From Thiohalorhabdus denitrificans (GTDB lineage Bacteria > Pseudomonadota > Gammaproteobacteria > Thiohalorhabdales > Thiohalorhabdaceae): 64,000 nucleotides of DNA. Of the stretch, positions 33,128-41,350 are shown piece after piece. The notes below the pieces were generated by a model that saw only the letters and a program-made list of their open reading frames with translations, was not told the DNA's origin and made no database searches. The DNA lies in contig NZ_LJCP01000007.1 in assembly GCF_001399755.1 (NCBI RefSeq), forward strand, positions 62,001 through 126,000, read 5' to 3'. Each line of letters starts with the position of its first letter. Position 1 is the stretch's first letter. Made by a program: the position numbers and the translations under genes.

Positions 33128-34588
33128 TCAGCGCCGCGTCATCCGGCGCCGCTGGCTGGAGGAGGGGATGCCCAGGGCCTTGCGGTATTTCACCACGGTC
33201 CGGCGGGCCACCTGGAACCCCTGCTCTTCAAGGATCTCGGCGAGCTTGGCGTCGCTGTACGGCTTGCCCGGCTCCTCCTCGTCCACCAGCCGCTGGATCA
33301 TGGCCCGGATGGCGGTGGCGGAAACGCCCTCGCCGTCGGAGGTGCCCAGCTGGCTGGAGAAGAAGTACTTGAGCTCGAACACCCCCTGCGGGGTGTGCAT
33401 GTATTTCTGGGTGGTGACCCGGGAGACGGTGGACTCATGCAGGTCCACGGCTTCGGCGATGTCGCGCAGGACCATGGGGCGCATGGCGGTGGGGCCGTTC
33501 TCCAGGAAGCTCTGCTGCCGTTCGACGATGGCCGTGGCCACCTTGAGCAGGGTCTCGTTGCGGCTGGCCAGGCTCTTGATGAACCACCGCGCCTGCTGGA
33601 GGTGGTCCCGCACGTACTTGCGGGCCTCCTGGTCCGCGGCGGTGCCTCGCACCAGATCGGAGTAGGCGGCGTTGATGCGCAGCCGGGGGATGGCCTCGGC
33701 GTTCAGCTCCACCTGCCAGCGGTCGCCCCGGTGGTAGACCAGGACATCGGGGAGGACCGTGGGGGCGGTCTGGCCGCCCATGACCGAGCCCGGACGGGGG
33801 TTGAGGGTACGGATCAGGTCCACCGCCCTGTCCAGCTCCTCTTCCCCCACGCCCAGGGCCTTGCGGATGCCCTTCAGGTCGTGCTTGCCCAGGTCCTCCA
33901 GGTGGTGGGCCACCACCGCGCGGGCCGTGTCCAGGCCCGGGGTGTCCTGTTCCAGGAGGTCCAGCTGCGCCCCCAGGCACTCCGCAAGATCCCGGGCCCC
34001 CACCCCCACCGGGTCCAGGTGCATGACCCAGACGTGCACCGCGTGCACGTCCTCCTCGGGGACCCCAAGGGTCTCGGCCACCTCGGCCAGGGTCGCCGTC
34101 TGGTACCCCTCGTCGCTGATCCCGGAGACCAGGGCCTCGGCGATGGCCCGGTCCCCCGGGGACAGGGGGGCCATGTGGATCTGCCACAGGAGGTGGTCGC
34201 CGAGGGTCTCGGGCGCGGAGTTGCGGGCCTCGATCCCGGGCAGCTCGTCCTCCTCGCCGGAGCCCGAGAGCCCGGGGCTGTCGGGGGCAACCCCCGCGTC
34301 CCAGTCGGTATCCACCGACTCCGCCGTGCCCTGGTCCTCGGAGGCCCGCTCGGGCTCGGAGGTCCGGTCCTCCACCTCCATGGAGGAGAGGGGCTCGGAA
34401 TCGGCCTCCGTCTCGAACTCGTCCTCGTTCCCGGGGGTGACCTCCTCCAGCAGGGGGTTCTCCTCGAGGGTTTCCCGGATCTCCTGATCCAGCTCCAGGC
34501 GCGATAGCTGCAGCAGATGGATGGCCTGCCGCAGCTGCGGGGTCATCTTGAGCTGCTGGGAGACCTTGAGTTCGAGGGCTGGTTTCAT
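33128..34588 (-). CDS. rpoN: RNA polymerase sigma-54 factor
   Basis: Alternative sigma factor for -24/-12 promoters, which needs enhancer-binding ATPases. The 486-residue protein starts MKPALELKVSQQLKMTPQLR, with region I continuing QAIHLLQLSRLELDQEIRET. An acidic region II covers about 50-125. The core-binding domain is in the middle, the helix-turn-helix is RDIAEAVDLHESTVSRVTTQ, and the C-terminal RpoN box is ARRTVVKYRKALGIPSSSQR. It lies three bases after lptB, as in most gammaproteobacteria. Confidence 0.97.
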   Translation of the reverse strand: MKPALELKVSQQLKMTPQLRQAIHLLQLSRLELDQEIRETLEENPLLEEVTPGNEDEFETEADSEPLSSMEVEDRTSEPERASEDQGTAESVDTDWDAGVAPDSPGLSGSGEEDELPGIEARNSAPETLGDHLLWQIHMAPLSPGDRAIAEALVSGISDEGYQTATLAEVAETLGVPEEDVHAVHVWVMHLDPVGVGARDLAECLGAQLDLLEQDTPGLDTARAVVAHHLEDLGKHDLKGIRKALGVGEEELDRAVDLIRTLNPRPGSVMGGQTAPTVLPDVLVYHRGDRWQVELNAEAIPRLRINAAYSDLVRGTAADQEARKYVRDHLQQARWFIKSLASRNETLLKVATAIVERQQSFLENGPTAMRPMVLRDIAEAVDLHESTVSRVTTQKYMHTPQGVFELKYFFSSQLGTSDGEGVSATAIRAMIQRLVDEEEPGKPYSDAKLAEILEEQGFQVARRTVVKYRKALGIPSSSQRRRMTRR

Positions 34589-34591
34589 AAC

Positions 34592-35314
34592 CTACAGTTG
34601 GAAGTTCTCGCCCAGGTAGACGCGCCTGACGCGCTCATCACCAATGATAGCGTCTGGCCGTCCGGACGTCAGCACGGTGCCTTCGGAAAGGATGTAGGCC
34701 CGGTGGCAGATGCCGAGCGTCTCGCGGACGTTGTGGTCCGTGATGAGGATGCCGATGCCCCGCTCCTCGAGCTGGTGGATGATGTGCTGGATGTCCCGCA
34801 CGGCGATGGGGTCCACGCCGGCGAAGGGCTCGTCGAGGAGGATGAACTGGGGATCGGTGGTCAGCGCCCGGGCGATCTCCACCCGGCGGCGCTCACCGCC
34901 GGAGAGGGACTGACCCTTCTGCCGGCGGACGTGGTCCACCCCCAGCTCCTGGAGCAGGCTCTCCAGACGCTCCTCCATCTGGGCCCGGGTCAGGTCCAGG
35001 GTCTCCAGGATGGCCAGCAGGTTCTGCTCCACGGTCAGCCGCCGGAAGACCGAGGCCTCCTGGGGCAGGTAGCCGATGCCCAGCCGGGCCCGGCGGTACA
35101 TGGGGAGCTCGGTGATGTCGGCCCCGTCCAGGGCGATGGAGCCGTCGTCGGGCCGCACCAAGCCCACGATCATGTAGAAGCTGGTGGTCTTGCCCGCGCC
35201 GTTGGGCCCGAGCAGGCCCACGATCTCACCGGGACGCAGGGCGAGGTCAACCCCGGAGACCACGGTGCGGCCCTTGTACTGCTTGGTGAGGTTGGTGGCC
35301 TCGAGCTTACTCAT
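34592..35314 (-). CDS. lptB: LPS export ABC transporter ATPase LptB
   Basis: Cytoplasmic ATPase of the LptB2FGC complex that extracts LPS from the inner membrane. The 240-residue protein has Walker [21 protein letters not shown], the Q-loop region [20 protein letters not shown], signature [15 protein letters not shown], Walker [21 protein letters not shown], and [20 protein letters not shown]. It overlaps lptA by eight bases. lptF and lptG are not in the window. Confidence 0.97.
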   Translation of the reverse strand: MSKLEATNLTKQYKGRTVVSGVDLALRPGEIVGLLGPNGAGKTTSFYMIVGLVRPDDGSIALDGADITELPMYRRARLGIGYLPQEASVFRRLTVEQNLLAILETLDLTRAQMEERLESLLQELGVDHVRRQKGQSLSGGERRRVEIARALTTDPQFILLDEPFAGVDPIAVRDIQHIIHQLEERGIGILITDHNVRETLGICHRAYILSEGTVLTSGRPDAIIGDERVRRVYLGENFQL

Positions 35315-35879
35315 CGTCCGGCGCGCCGCCTTGCTCTCGGGATTCCCGCGCTCCCGGCTCGCTGCCCGGCTGGAACACGCCCCGGGCCCGGCCGTTTTCC
35401 TCCCCCTCGCCGCTGAAGACCTCGGTGCGCTCCTCGTCGAGGTAGTACCGGATGCGCGCCCCCTCCAGGGAGTTGGGTCCCTCCTCCAGATAGGCCGAGC
35501 CGGTGAGCAGCACGGTGCCCTCCCGGGCGTCGTAGAGGGCCTCCTCCGCCTCCCCGTGGCGCTCCCCCTGGTCCAGGGTCACCGGGGCGCCGAAGGCCCG
35601 GATGGTGCGCATCCCCTCCTCGCCGTAGCTCACCACCACGCGCCGGGCGCGCAGCACCATGTCCCCGCGGGTGGCCACCACGTTGCCGGTGTAGATGGCC
35701 TCCTGGTCGGCGTCGCGGATGGTCATCTCGTCGGATTCCACCACCAGCGGCTCCTCGCGGCTGGGGCCGTCCTGCGCGGTGGACGGGGAAGGGGATTCCT
35801 GGGCCGCTGCCCCCGGGGACAGGGCGGCGGCCAGGACCAGGAGGAACAGGGGCGGGAGGATGCGGTCAGCCGGGCTCAC
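35307..35879 (-). CDS. lptA: LPS transport periplasmic protein LptA
   Basis: Periplasmic bridge protein of the Lpt machine. The 190-residue precursor has a Sec signal ([20 protein letters not shown], cleaved after AQA or nearby). The OstA-like beta-jellyroll follows: [20 protein letters not shown], then [20 protein letters not shown], then [20 protein letters not shown] and [20 protein letters not shown]. The Asp/Glu-rich tail is long. It overlaps lptB and lptC, and its position confirms the call. Confidence 0.92.
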   Translation of the reverse strand: MSPADRILPPLFLLVLAAALSPGAAAQESPSPSTAQDGPSREEPLVVESDEMTIRDADQEAIYTGNVVATRGDMVLRARRVVVSYGEEGMRTIRAFGAPVTLDQGERHGEAEEALYDAREGTVLLTGSAYLEEGPNSLEGARIRYYLDEERTEVFSGEGEENGRARGVFQPGSEPGARESREQGGAPDDE

Positions 35880-36456
35880 TCGGGACCTTCCAGAAGGTGG
35901 TGTTGACCTGCTCGTGGATCCGCACGCGGCGCTCGTCGGTCCAGACGGTGGCGCCCACGCCGTCGGCGGTGCCGAAGTCGGCGGTGACCTGTACCGGCTC
36001 CTCGGTGGAGGCCCGCTGCTCCTGCGGGAAATAATGCAGGGTCTCGGTGGTCATGCGATAGCCCTCCGGGTCGGCGACCCGGACGTTGCCCTCCAGGGTG
36101 ACCTGGTTGCTGTCGTCGGCCACCCGGCCCCGCCGGGAGCGCACGGTCAGGGGCGGCCCGTCGGGGCGGCTCACCTCCAGGTGGACCGTGCGCAGGCGGG
36201 TTTGGCCGGCCTCGGGGAAGTGGGCGGCGTGGTCGGCGATGAGCTGCCAGCGGTCGCCGTCGGCGGAGCGCTGGCGCAGCCGCACGTCCCAGGCCTCCAT
36301 GTCGGCCTCGGGGCCCTCTTCCGCGACGGTGGGGGCCCGGCCCCGATCCTGCCAGAGCAGCGCCACGCCCACCCCCGCGGCCACGGCCACCACCAGGGCC
36401 AGGAGGAAGGGCCGTCCCCCCGGGGCCAGGCCCCGCCCCGCCCCCCGCGCCGCCAT
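35866..36456 (-). CDS. lptC: LPS export protein LptC
   Basis: Bitopic inner-membrane protein that hands LPS from LptBFG to LptA. The protein is 196 residues from the ATG at 36456. One N-terminal span (PFLLALVVAVAAGVGVALLW) is followed by a periplasmic jellyroll: EAWDVRLRQRSADGDRWQLI, then HLEVSRPDGPPLTVRSRRGR, then VTLEGNVRVADPEGYRMTTE and VWTDERRVRIHEQVNTTFWK. Sequence conservation is low in this family, but fold pattern and position agree. It overlaps lptA by 14 bases and follows kdsC by two. Confidence 0.88.
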   Translation of the reverse strand: MAARGAGRGLAPGGRPFLLALVVAVAAGVGVALLWQDRGRAPTVAEEGPEADMEAWDVRLRQRSADGDRWQLIADHAAHFPEAGQTRLRTVHLEVSRPDGPPLTVRSRRGRVADDSNQVTLEGNVRVADPEGYRMTTETLHYFPQEQRASTEEPVQVTADFGTADGVGATVWTDERRVRIHEQVNTTFWKVPSEPG

Positions 36457-36458
36457 GG

Positions 36459-37016
36459 TCAGGGGCCGCCCCCGAGGTAGCCTGCCAGGATCTCCGCCTC
36501 CAGGCCCTTGGCCCATAGGAGGCGGTCGGTCACCTCGCGCACGGCCCCGTGCCCGCCGGGGCTTTCCGTGCACCAATGGGCGCGCGCGCACACGGCGGCA
36601 TGGGCGTTGGGCACGGTGACGGCCAGCCCTGCCCGGGACAGGATGGGCAGGTCCACCACGTCGTCGCCCACCATGGCCACCGCCTCGGGGGCTACGTTAA
36701 CCCGCTCAAGCAGCTCCTGGAAGGCCGGTGCCTTCTGCTCGCGGCCCTGGTAGAGGTGGGCGATGCCCAGCTCCTCGGCGCGGGCCGCCACCACCCGCGA
36801 GGTGCGGCCGGTGACCACGGCCACCGGCACGCCGTGGCGCTGCAGGAGCTTGATGCCGTGGCCGTCGCGCACGTGGAAGCGCTTGGACTCCTTGCCGTCG
36901 TCGTCCAGGACGATGCCGCCGTCGGTCAGCACGCCGTCCACGTCCAGCACCAGCAGCTCCACCGCCGCGGCGCGCCGGTCGACCTCGGCCGGGCTCAGGG
37001 GCTGGAGGTCGCTCAT
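36459..37016 (-). CDS. kdsC: KDO-8-phosphate phosphatase KdsC
   Basis: HAD-family phosphatase that releases KDO for LPS core synthesis. The 185-residue protein has motif I LLVLDVDGVLTDGGIVLDDD, then FHVRDGHGIKLLQRHGVPVA, motif II VVTGRTSRVVAARAEELGI, and motif III VAMVGDDVVDLPILSRAGLA, followed by HAAVCARAHWCTESPGGHGA. The normal length is 170-190. It overlaps kdsD by four bases. Confidence 0.95.
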   Translation of the reverse strand: MSDLQPLSPAEVDRRAAAVELLVLDVDGVLTDGGIVLDDDGKESKRFHVRDGHGIKLLQRHGVPVAVVTGRTSRVVAARAEELGIAHLYQGREQKAPAFQELLERVNVAPEAVAMVGDDVVDLPILSRAGLAVTVPNAHAAVCARAHWCTESPGGHGAVREVTDRLLWAKGLEAEILAGYLGGGP

Positions 37017-37978
37017 ATGACACCCGCCCGCAGGAAGTCGTGCATGTTCAGGGCCCCCACCACGCAGTGGTCGCCGTCCACCACCAGCAGGCCGTTTATG
37101 GCCTTCTCTTCCATGAACTGCAGGCCCCGGGCGGCGAGCTCGTCGGGGCCGATGGTGTGGGGGTCGGGGGTCATGGCCTCGCCGGCGGTGGTGGCGAGGA
37201 GGTCCATCTCCTCGTCCAGCGCGCGGCGCAGGTCGCCGTCGGTGATCAGGCCCGCCAGGCGTCCTTCGCCGTCCTCCACGGCGGTCATGCCCAGCCGCTT
37301 GGAGGTCATCTCCAGCAGGGCCTCGCGCATGGAGGCGGTGGTGGGCACGCGGGGGATGTCGTCGTCCGTGTGCATGAGGTCGCGGATGTGCAGCAGCAAG
37401 CGCTTGCCCAGGCTGCCGCCGGGGTGGAAGCGGGCGAAGTCCTCGGGGGTGAAGCCGCGCTCCTCCAGCAAAGCCACGGCCAGGGCGTCGCCCAGGGCCA
37501 GGGTCACCGTGGTGGATGCGGTGGGCGCCAGGTTCATGGGGCAGGCCTCCGTCTCCACGCTGATGTCCAGCACCGCGTCGGAGCGGCTGCCCAGGGTGGA
37601 ATCCAACCGGCCCACCATGGCCACCAGCGGGACCTTGAGGCGCTGCAGCAGGGGCAGCAGGGCCACCACTTCCTGGGTCTCGCCCGAGGAGGAGATGGCC
37701 AGCACCACGTCCTGCCGGGTCACCATGCCCAGATCGCCGTGGCTGCCCTCGGCGGGGTGCATGAAGAAGGCGGGGGTGCCGGTGCTGGCCAGGGTGGCGG
37801 CGATCTTGCGGCCGATGAGGCCCGATTTGCCCATGCCGGTGACCACCACGCGCCCCTGGGACCCCAGGATCAGCTCAGTGGTACGCTCGAAGGCCCCGTC
37901 CAGGCTGCGCTCGGCGGCGCGGATGGCGTCGGCCTCGATGGCTAGGGTGCGTCGGGCGTTGTCCAGGGCTCGGCTCAT
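37013..37978 (-). CDS. kdsD: Arabinose-5-phosphate isomerase KdsD
   Basis: Makes D-arabinose 5-phosphate, the precursor of KDO. The 321-residue protein has an N-terminal SIS domain (RVVVTGMGKSGLIGRKIAAT, FMHPAEGSHGDLGMVTRQDV, AISSSGETQEVVALLPLLQR). Two C-terminal CBS domains follow (about 200-260 and 270-321; HTDDDIPRVPTTASMREALL). It is the first gene of the minus-strand kds-lpt-rpoN-pts block and diverges from folB. Confidence 0.96.
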   Translation of the reverse strand: MSRALDNARRTLAIEADAIRAAERSLDGAFERTTELILGSQGRVVVTGMGKSGLIGRKIAATLASTGTPAFFMHPAEGSHGDLGMVTRQDVVLAISSSGETQEVVALLPLLQRLKVPLVAMVGRLDSTLGSRSDAVLDISVETEACPMNLAPTASTTVTLALGDALAVALLEERGFTPEDFARFHPGGSLGKRLLLHIRDLMHTDDDIPRVPTTASMREALLEMTSKRLGMTAVEDGEGRLAGLITDGDLRRALDEEMDLLATTAGEAMTPDPHTIGPDELAARGLQFMEEKAINGLLVVDGDHCVVGALNMHDFLRAGVI

Positions 37979-37994
37979 GCGGCGTTACCTGTGC

Positions 37995-38023
37995 TTGCGG
38001 GGCGACCGCCCCGGCCGTAGAGT
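37995..38023 (+). promoter_or_regulatory. Possible folB-folK promoter
   Basis: TTGCGG (37995-38000), 17 bases and TAGAGT (38018-38023) lie 33 bases before the folB start in the divergent kdsD-folB gap. The spacing is ideal and the matches are moderate. Confidence 0.45.
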
Positions 38024-38055
38024 GAGGGCGGATTCGGACCGGCTTCGGGGTGCCC

Positions 38056-38412
38056 ATGGATAAGGTGTTCGTCACCGACCTGCGGGTCAGCGCGGTGATC
38101 GGTATTTTCGAATGGGAGCGGCGCATCCGCCAGACCCTTGCCGTGGATCTGGAGGTGGCGGCGGACTGCGCCGCCGCGGCCGCCACCGACCGGGTGACGG
38201 AGGCCGTGGACTACAAGGCCCTGGCCAAGCGGGTCTCCGCCTTCCTGGTGGAGGGCGAGTTCCAGCTGGTGGAGACGGCCGCCGAGCGCACGGCCGAGAT
38301 GGTACGGGCCGAGTTCGGGGTGCCGTGGATCCGCCTCCGGCTGCACAAGCCCGGGGCCCTGAGCGGTGCCCGCGACGTGGGCGTCGAGGTAGAGCGCGGC
38401 CAATGCCCCTGA
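38056..38412 (+). CDS. folB: Dihydroneopterin aldolase
   Basis: Cleaves dihydroneopterin to hydroxymethyl-dihydropterin in folate synthesis. The 118-residue protein starts MDKVFVTDLRVSAVIGIFEW, then ERRIRQTLAVDLEVAADCA, then VTEAVDYKALAKRVSAFLVE with the conserved Tyr-Lys, and VRAEFGVPWIRLRLHKPGAL. A GTG two codons upstream is possible. It is followed by folK after 16 bases, so the two consecutive folate enzymes are likely co-transcribed. Confidence 0.93.
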   Translation: MDKVFVTDLRVSAVIGIFEWERRIRQTLAVDLEVAADCAAAAATDRVTEAVDYKALAKRVSAFLVEGEFQLVETAAERTAEMVRAEFGVPWIRLRLHKPGALSGARDVGVEVERGQCP

Positions 38413-38428
38413 CCCGGAACGCGGCCCC

Positions 38429-38935
38429 ATGACTATCGCCTATGTCGGCATCGGGAGCAACCTGGATCCGGCCGCCCACGTGCGGGCCGGGGTGGAGGAG
38501 CTGCGGGCCCATTTCCCCGCGGTGGCCTGCTCGCCCGTCTACCGGACCGAGCCCGTGGGCTTCGAAGGGCCCTCCTTCCTCAACCTGGTGGTACGCCTGG
38601 CCACCGAGGACTCCCTGGAGGCGGTCCGGGATCGCCTCCGGGCCATCGAGGCCCGCTGCGGGCGGGAGCGGTCGGGCGGCGGGTCCGGGGATCCCTCCGG
38701 AAGCCGCACCCTCGACCTGGACCTGCTCCTGTTCGGCGACCGGGTCATCGCCGAGCCGGTGGTCCTGCCCCGCGAGGACGTGACCCGCTACGCCTTCGTC
38801 GCCAAGCCCCTGGCCGATCTGGATCCGGAAGGGCGGTTGCCCGGAGACGGCCGCACCTTCCGGGAGGTGTGGGCGTCCTTCCCGGAGGGCGCGGAGGCCG
38901 GGATGCGCCGCGAGGAGCTGGACCTGCCCTGCTGA
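38429..38935 (+). CDS. folK: HPPK: hydroxymethyl-dihydropterin pyrophosphokinase
   Basis: Transfers pyrophosphate from ATP to 6-hydroxymethyl-dihydropterin, the step after FolB. The 168-residue protein has MTIAYVGIGSNLDPAAHVRA, then PVYRTEPVGFEGPSFLNLVV, then LRAIEARCGRERSG, and SRTLDLDLLLFGDRVIAEP with the metal-binding Asp pair. PREDVTRYAFVAKPLADLDP also matches. It has a normal length and lies directly downstream of folB. Confidence 0.95.
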   Translation: MTIAYVGIGSNLDPAAHVRAGVEELRAHFPAVACSPVYRTEPVGFEGPSFLNLVVRLATEDSLEAVRDRLRAIEARCGRERSGGGSGDPSGSRTLDLDLLLFGDRVIAEPVVLPREDVTRYAFVAKPLADLDPEGRLPGDGRTFREVWASFPEGAEAGMRREELDLPC

Positions 38936-38976
38936 GAGGGCCCCGGGCCTTTCTCCCCCAGGACCGATCGGCCTGC

Positions 38977-39059
38977 TGTAGGAGCCCGCTTTAGCGGGCG
39001 ATGGTTCGATCTTGCCCGGAAGACAAGTTCGGACCGCTCACTGTAAGTGAGCTCCTACA
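38977..39059. repeat. REP-like inverted doublet
   Basis: TGTAGGAGCCCGCTTTAGCGGGCG (38977-39000) and CCGCTCACTGTAAGTGAGCTCCTACA (39034-39059) face each other. Each unit has the conserved TGTAGGAGC head followed by a short palindrome, as in REP/BIME elements of Pseudomonas and related bacteria. A related pair lies at 28300-28380. A further partial GCGCTCCCACCGCGG follows at about 39062-39076. It lies between the convergent folK and SDR genes. Confidence 0.8.
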
Positions 39060-39088
39060 AACGCGCTCCCACCGCGGGAGCCGCGGAC

Positions 39089-39832
39089 TCAATACAGCAG
39101 CCGTCCGCCCTCGATGCCGAGCACCTGGCCGGTAATATAGTCGGCGCGGGCCAGGAAGTGAACCGCCTCGGCGATGGGCTCGGGGCCGCTGGCCCGGGCC
39201 AGGGCCGTATGGCGCAGGATGGCCTCCTTGTCCTGCTCGCTCTTGCCCGACTCCGGCCACAGGGCCGCACCGGGGGCCACGGCGTTGACCCGCACCCGCG
39301 GCCCCATCTCCTTGGCCAGGGCGCGGGTCAGCATCACCAGCCCCGCCTTGGAGATGGAGTAGACGGCGTGGTGCTCCAGGGGGCGCTCGGCGTACACGTC
39401 GGCCAGGCTGATGATGGCCCCGCCGCGCTCCTCCAGGTATTCCTGGGCCGCCTGGGCCAGGAAGAAGGGGGCCTTGAGGTTGGTCCCCAGGAGATCGTCC
39501 CAGGCCGCCTCGCTCGCCTCCCGCAAGGGGGTGGGGTAGAAGCGGGCGGCGTTGTTGACCAGGATGTCCAGGCCGCCGAAGGCGGCGGCTACCGACTCCA
39601 CCAGCGGCGCGAGGTTGGCGGTGTCCTCCAGGGCGCAGCCGAAGGCCCGCGCCCGGGCCGGCCCCCGGGCCTCCAGCTCCTCGGCCAGGGCCTCCGCCTC
39701 GGCCCGGCTGGTATGGTAGTGGATGGCCACGTCCGCCCCGGCTGCGTGCAGCTGCCGGGCGGTTGCCCGCCCGAGGCGGTGGGCGGCCCCGGTCACCAGG
39801 GCCACGTGGTCGGCGAGATTGCCATCGGCCAT
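39089..39832 (-). CDS. SDR family oxidoreductase, pteridine reductase-like
   Basis: Short-chain dehydrogenase of 247 residues. The cofactor motif is VALVTGAAHRLGRATARQLH, a TGxxxRLG variant typical of pteridine reductases (PTR1/FolM). NADPH preference is suggested by IHYHTSRAEAEAL. Then DILVNNAARFYPTPL, catalytic VYSISKAGLVMLTRALAKE (YxxxK) and the C-terminal ITGQVLGIEGGRLLY. Since it lies next to folB-folK, reduction of dihydropteridines or dihydrofolate is likely. FolM assignment by sequence alone is not certain. Confidence 0.82.
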   Translation of the reverse strand: MADGNLADHVALVTGAAHRLGRATARQLHAAGADVAIHYHTSRAEAEALAEELEARGPARARAFGCALEDTANLAPLVESVAAAFGGLDILVNNAARFYPTPLREASEAAWDDLLGTNLKAPFFLAQAAQEYLEERGGAIISLADVYAERPLEHHAVYSISKAGLVMLTRALAKEMGPRVRVNAVAPGAALWPESGKSEQDKEAILRHTALARASGPEPIAEAVHFLARADYITGQVLGIEGGRLLY

Positions 39833-39959
39833 ATGCCGTCCTCAGAAGGTTGGGGAGCTCCCATCGCTTTTCCCGCCCCGCCGTCCGGGGCCGGGCCCCG
39901 GCGGCCCGTGTAAAGGCCGCCCCGATCGCCAAGCATTGCCAATCCCGCCGAGGATGTCC

Positions 39960-41144
39960 ATGGAATACACCGAGTCCGCCCTCCCCGAGCCCAACGACGC
40001 CGAGCGCGAGCGCGCCGAGACCGTGGCCGCGGCCCTGCGCGAGCGCATGGCCGGAAGCGGTGCCATCCCCTTCGACGCGTTCATGCGCACGGCCCTCTAC
40101 GAGCCCGGCCTGGGCTACTACGTGGGCGGCCGTGAGCGGCTCGGGCGCGGCGGCGACTTCGTCACCGCCCCCGAGCTGACCCCCTTCTTCGGGTACACCG
40201 TGGCCGGGCAGGTGGTGGACCTGCTGGCGCGCTGCGGGGGCGGGGACGTCCTGGAGGCGGGGGCCGGCAGCGGCGCCCTGGCCACCCAGCTGCTCGCCGA
40301 GCTGGAGCGGCTGGGCAACCTCCCCGAGCGCTACCGCATCCTGGAGGTGAGCCCCGACCTCAAGGACCGCCAGCGTCGCACCCTGGAGCGCACCCTGCCG
40401 CACCTCCTGGATCGGGTGGAATGGCTGGAGGATTTCCCCGCCGAGCCCTGGTCCGGCGTCCTGGTGGCCAACGAGCTGCTGGACAGCCTGCCGGTGCACC
40501 GGGTGCGCATCACCGAGGAGGGCCTCAAGGAGCTCTACGTGGCCCCGGACGAGGACAGCGGCGGCTTCAAGTGGCAGGAAGGCCCCGTGAGCGACCCCCT
40601 CGTGGCCGACAGCCTCGGCGACCTCTCCGGGCTGCCGGTGGGCATGGAGACGGAGGTGAACCTGGAGGCGCCGGCCTGGGTGGCCCAGGCCGCGGAGCGC
40701 ATGGAGCGGGGCGGGCTGCTGCTTATCGATTACGGCCATCCCGCCGCCGAGCTCTACCGTCCCGAGCGCGCCCGCGGCACCCTCATGTGCCACTTCCGCC
40801 ACCGCGCGCACGACGACCCCTTCTACCTACCCGGGGTGCAGGACATCACGGCCCACGTGGACTTCTCGGCGGTCGCCGAGGCCGCCCAGGCGGCCGGCCT
40901 GGAGGTGGGCGGCTTCACCAACCAGGCCCAGTTCCTCATCAACCTGGGCCTCACCCACCGGGTGGAGGAGTACCTGGGCGGCGGCGCGGTAAGCGACGAG
41001 GAACAGCTTCAGCTCGCCACGGCCCTGAAGCAGCTCACCCTGCCCCAGGGCATGGGCGAGTCCTTCAAGGCCCTGCTGCTGGTGCGGGGGGTGGAGGGGC
41101 CCTTCCCGGGCTACCGCCAGGGCGACCGCGCCGGGGAGCTGTAG
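39960..41144 (+). CDS. MidA/NDUFAF7-type SAM-dependent methyltransferase
   Basis: The family methylates an arginine of complex I subunit NuoD/NDUFS2 in eukaryotes; the bacterial role is unclear. The 394-residue protein has AIPFDAFMRTALYEPGLGYY, then RLGRGGDFVTAPELTPFFGY, the SAM loop DVLEAGAGSGALATQLLAEL, then YRILEVSPDLKDRQRRTLER, GVLVANELLDSLPVHRVRI and LLLIDYGHPAAELYRPERAR. The second of two close ATGs is favoured by its GAGG spacing. It diverges from the SDR gene. Confidence 0.88.
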   Translation: MEYTESALPEPNDAERERAETVAAALRERMAGSGAIPFDAFMRTALYEPGLGYYVGGRERLGRGGDFVTAPELTPFFGYTVAGQVVDLLARCGGGDVLEAGAGSGALATQLLAELERLGNLPERYRILEVSPDLKDRQRRTLERTLPHLLDRVEWLEDFPAEPWSGVLVANELLDSLPVHRVRITEEGLKELYVAPDEDSGGFKWQEGPVSDPLVADSLGDLSGLPVGMETEVNLEAPAWVAQAAERMERGGLLLIDYGHPAAELYRPERARGTLMCHFRHRAHDDPFYLPGVQDITAHVDFSAVAEAAQAAGLEVGGFTNQAQFLINLGLTHRVEEYLGGGAVSDEEQLQLATALKQLTLPQGMGESFKALLLVRGVEGPFPGYRQGDRAGEL

Positions 41145-41159
41145 GCGCCGAAGACATCG

Positions 41160-41311
41160 AACCGCCAAGTACGCCAAGAAAAGTTGAAAAGGAAACAAAA
41201 ACATAAGGAATACATGCCAAGGCTGCATCCCCTTCAGATGGCGATGCTTCCCTTCTAGGTTTTGGGATCTCGCCGTTTTTCCTTGGCGTGCTTGGCGTCC
41301 TTGGCGGTTAA
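41160..41311. repeat. CCGCCAAG inverted-repeat element, copy 2
   Basis: The left arm is AACCGCCAAGTACGCCAAG (41160-41178). The right arm is CTTGGCGTGCTTGGCGTCCT, then TGGCGGTTAA, ending at 41311. The middle ~95 bases are AT-richer and not shared with the other copies. It fills the gap between the MidA-type gene and uppP. Confidence 0.82.
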
Positions 41312-41350
41312 TTCCCTTTTTCCTGCCGCTATCCGACTAAAGGGGACTCC

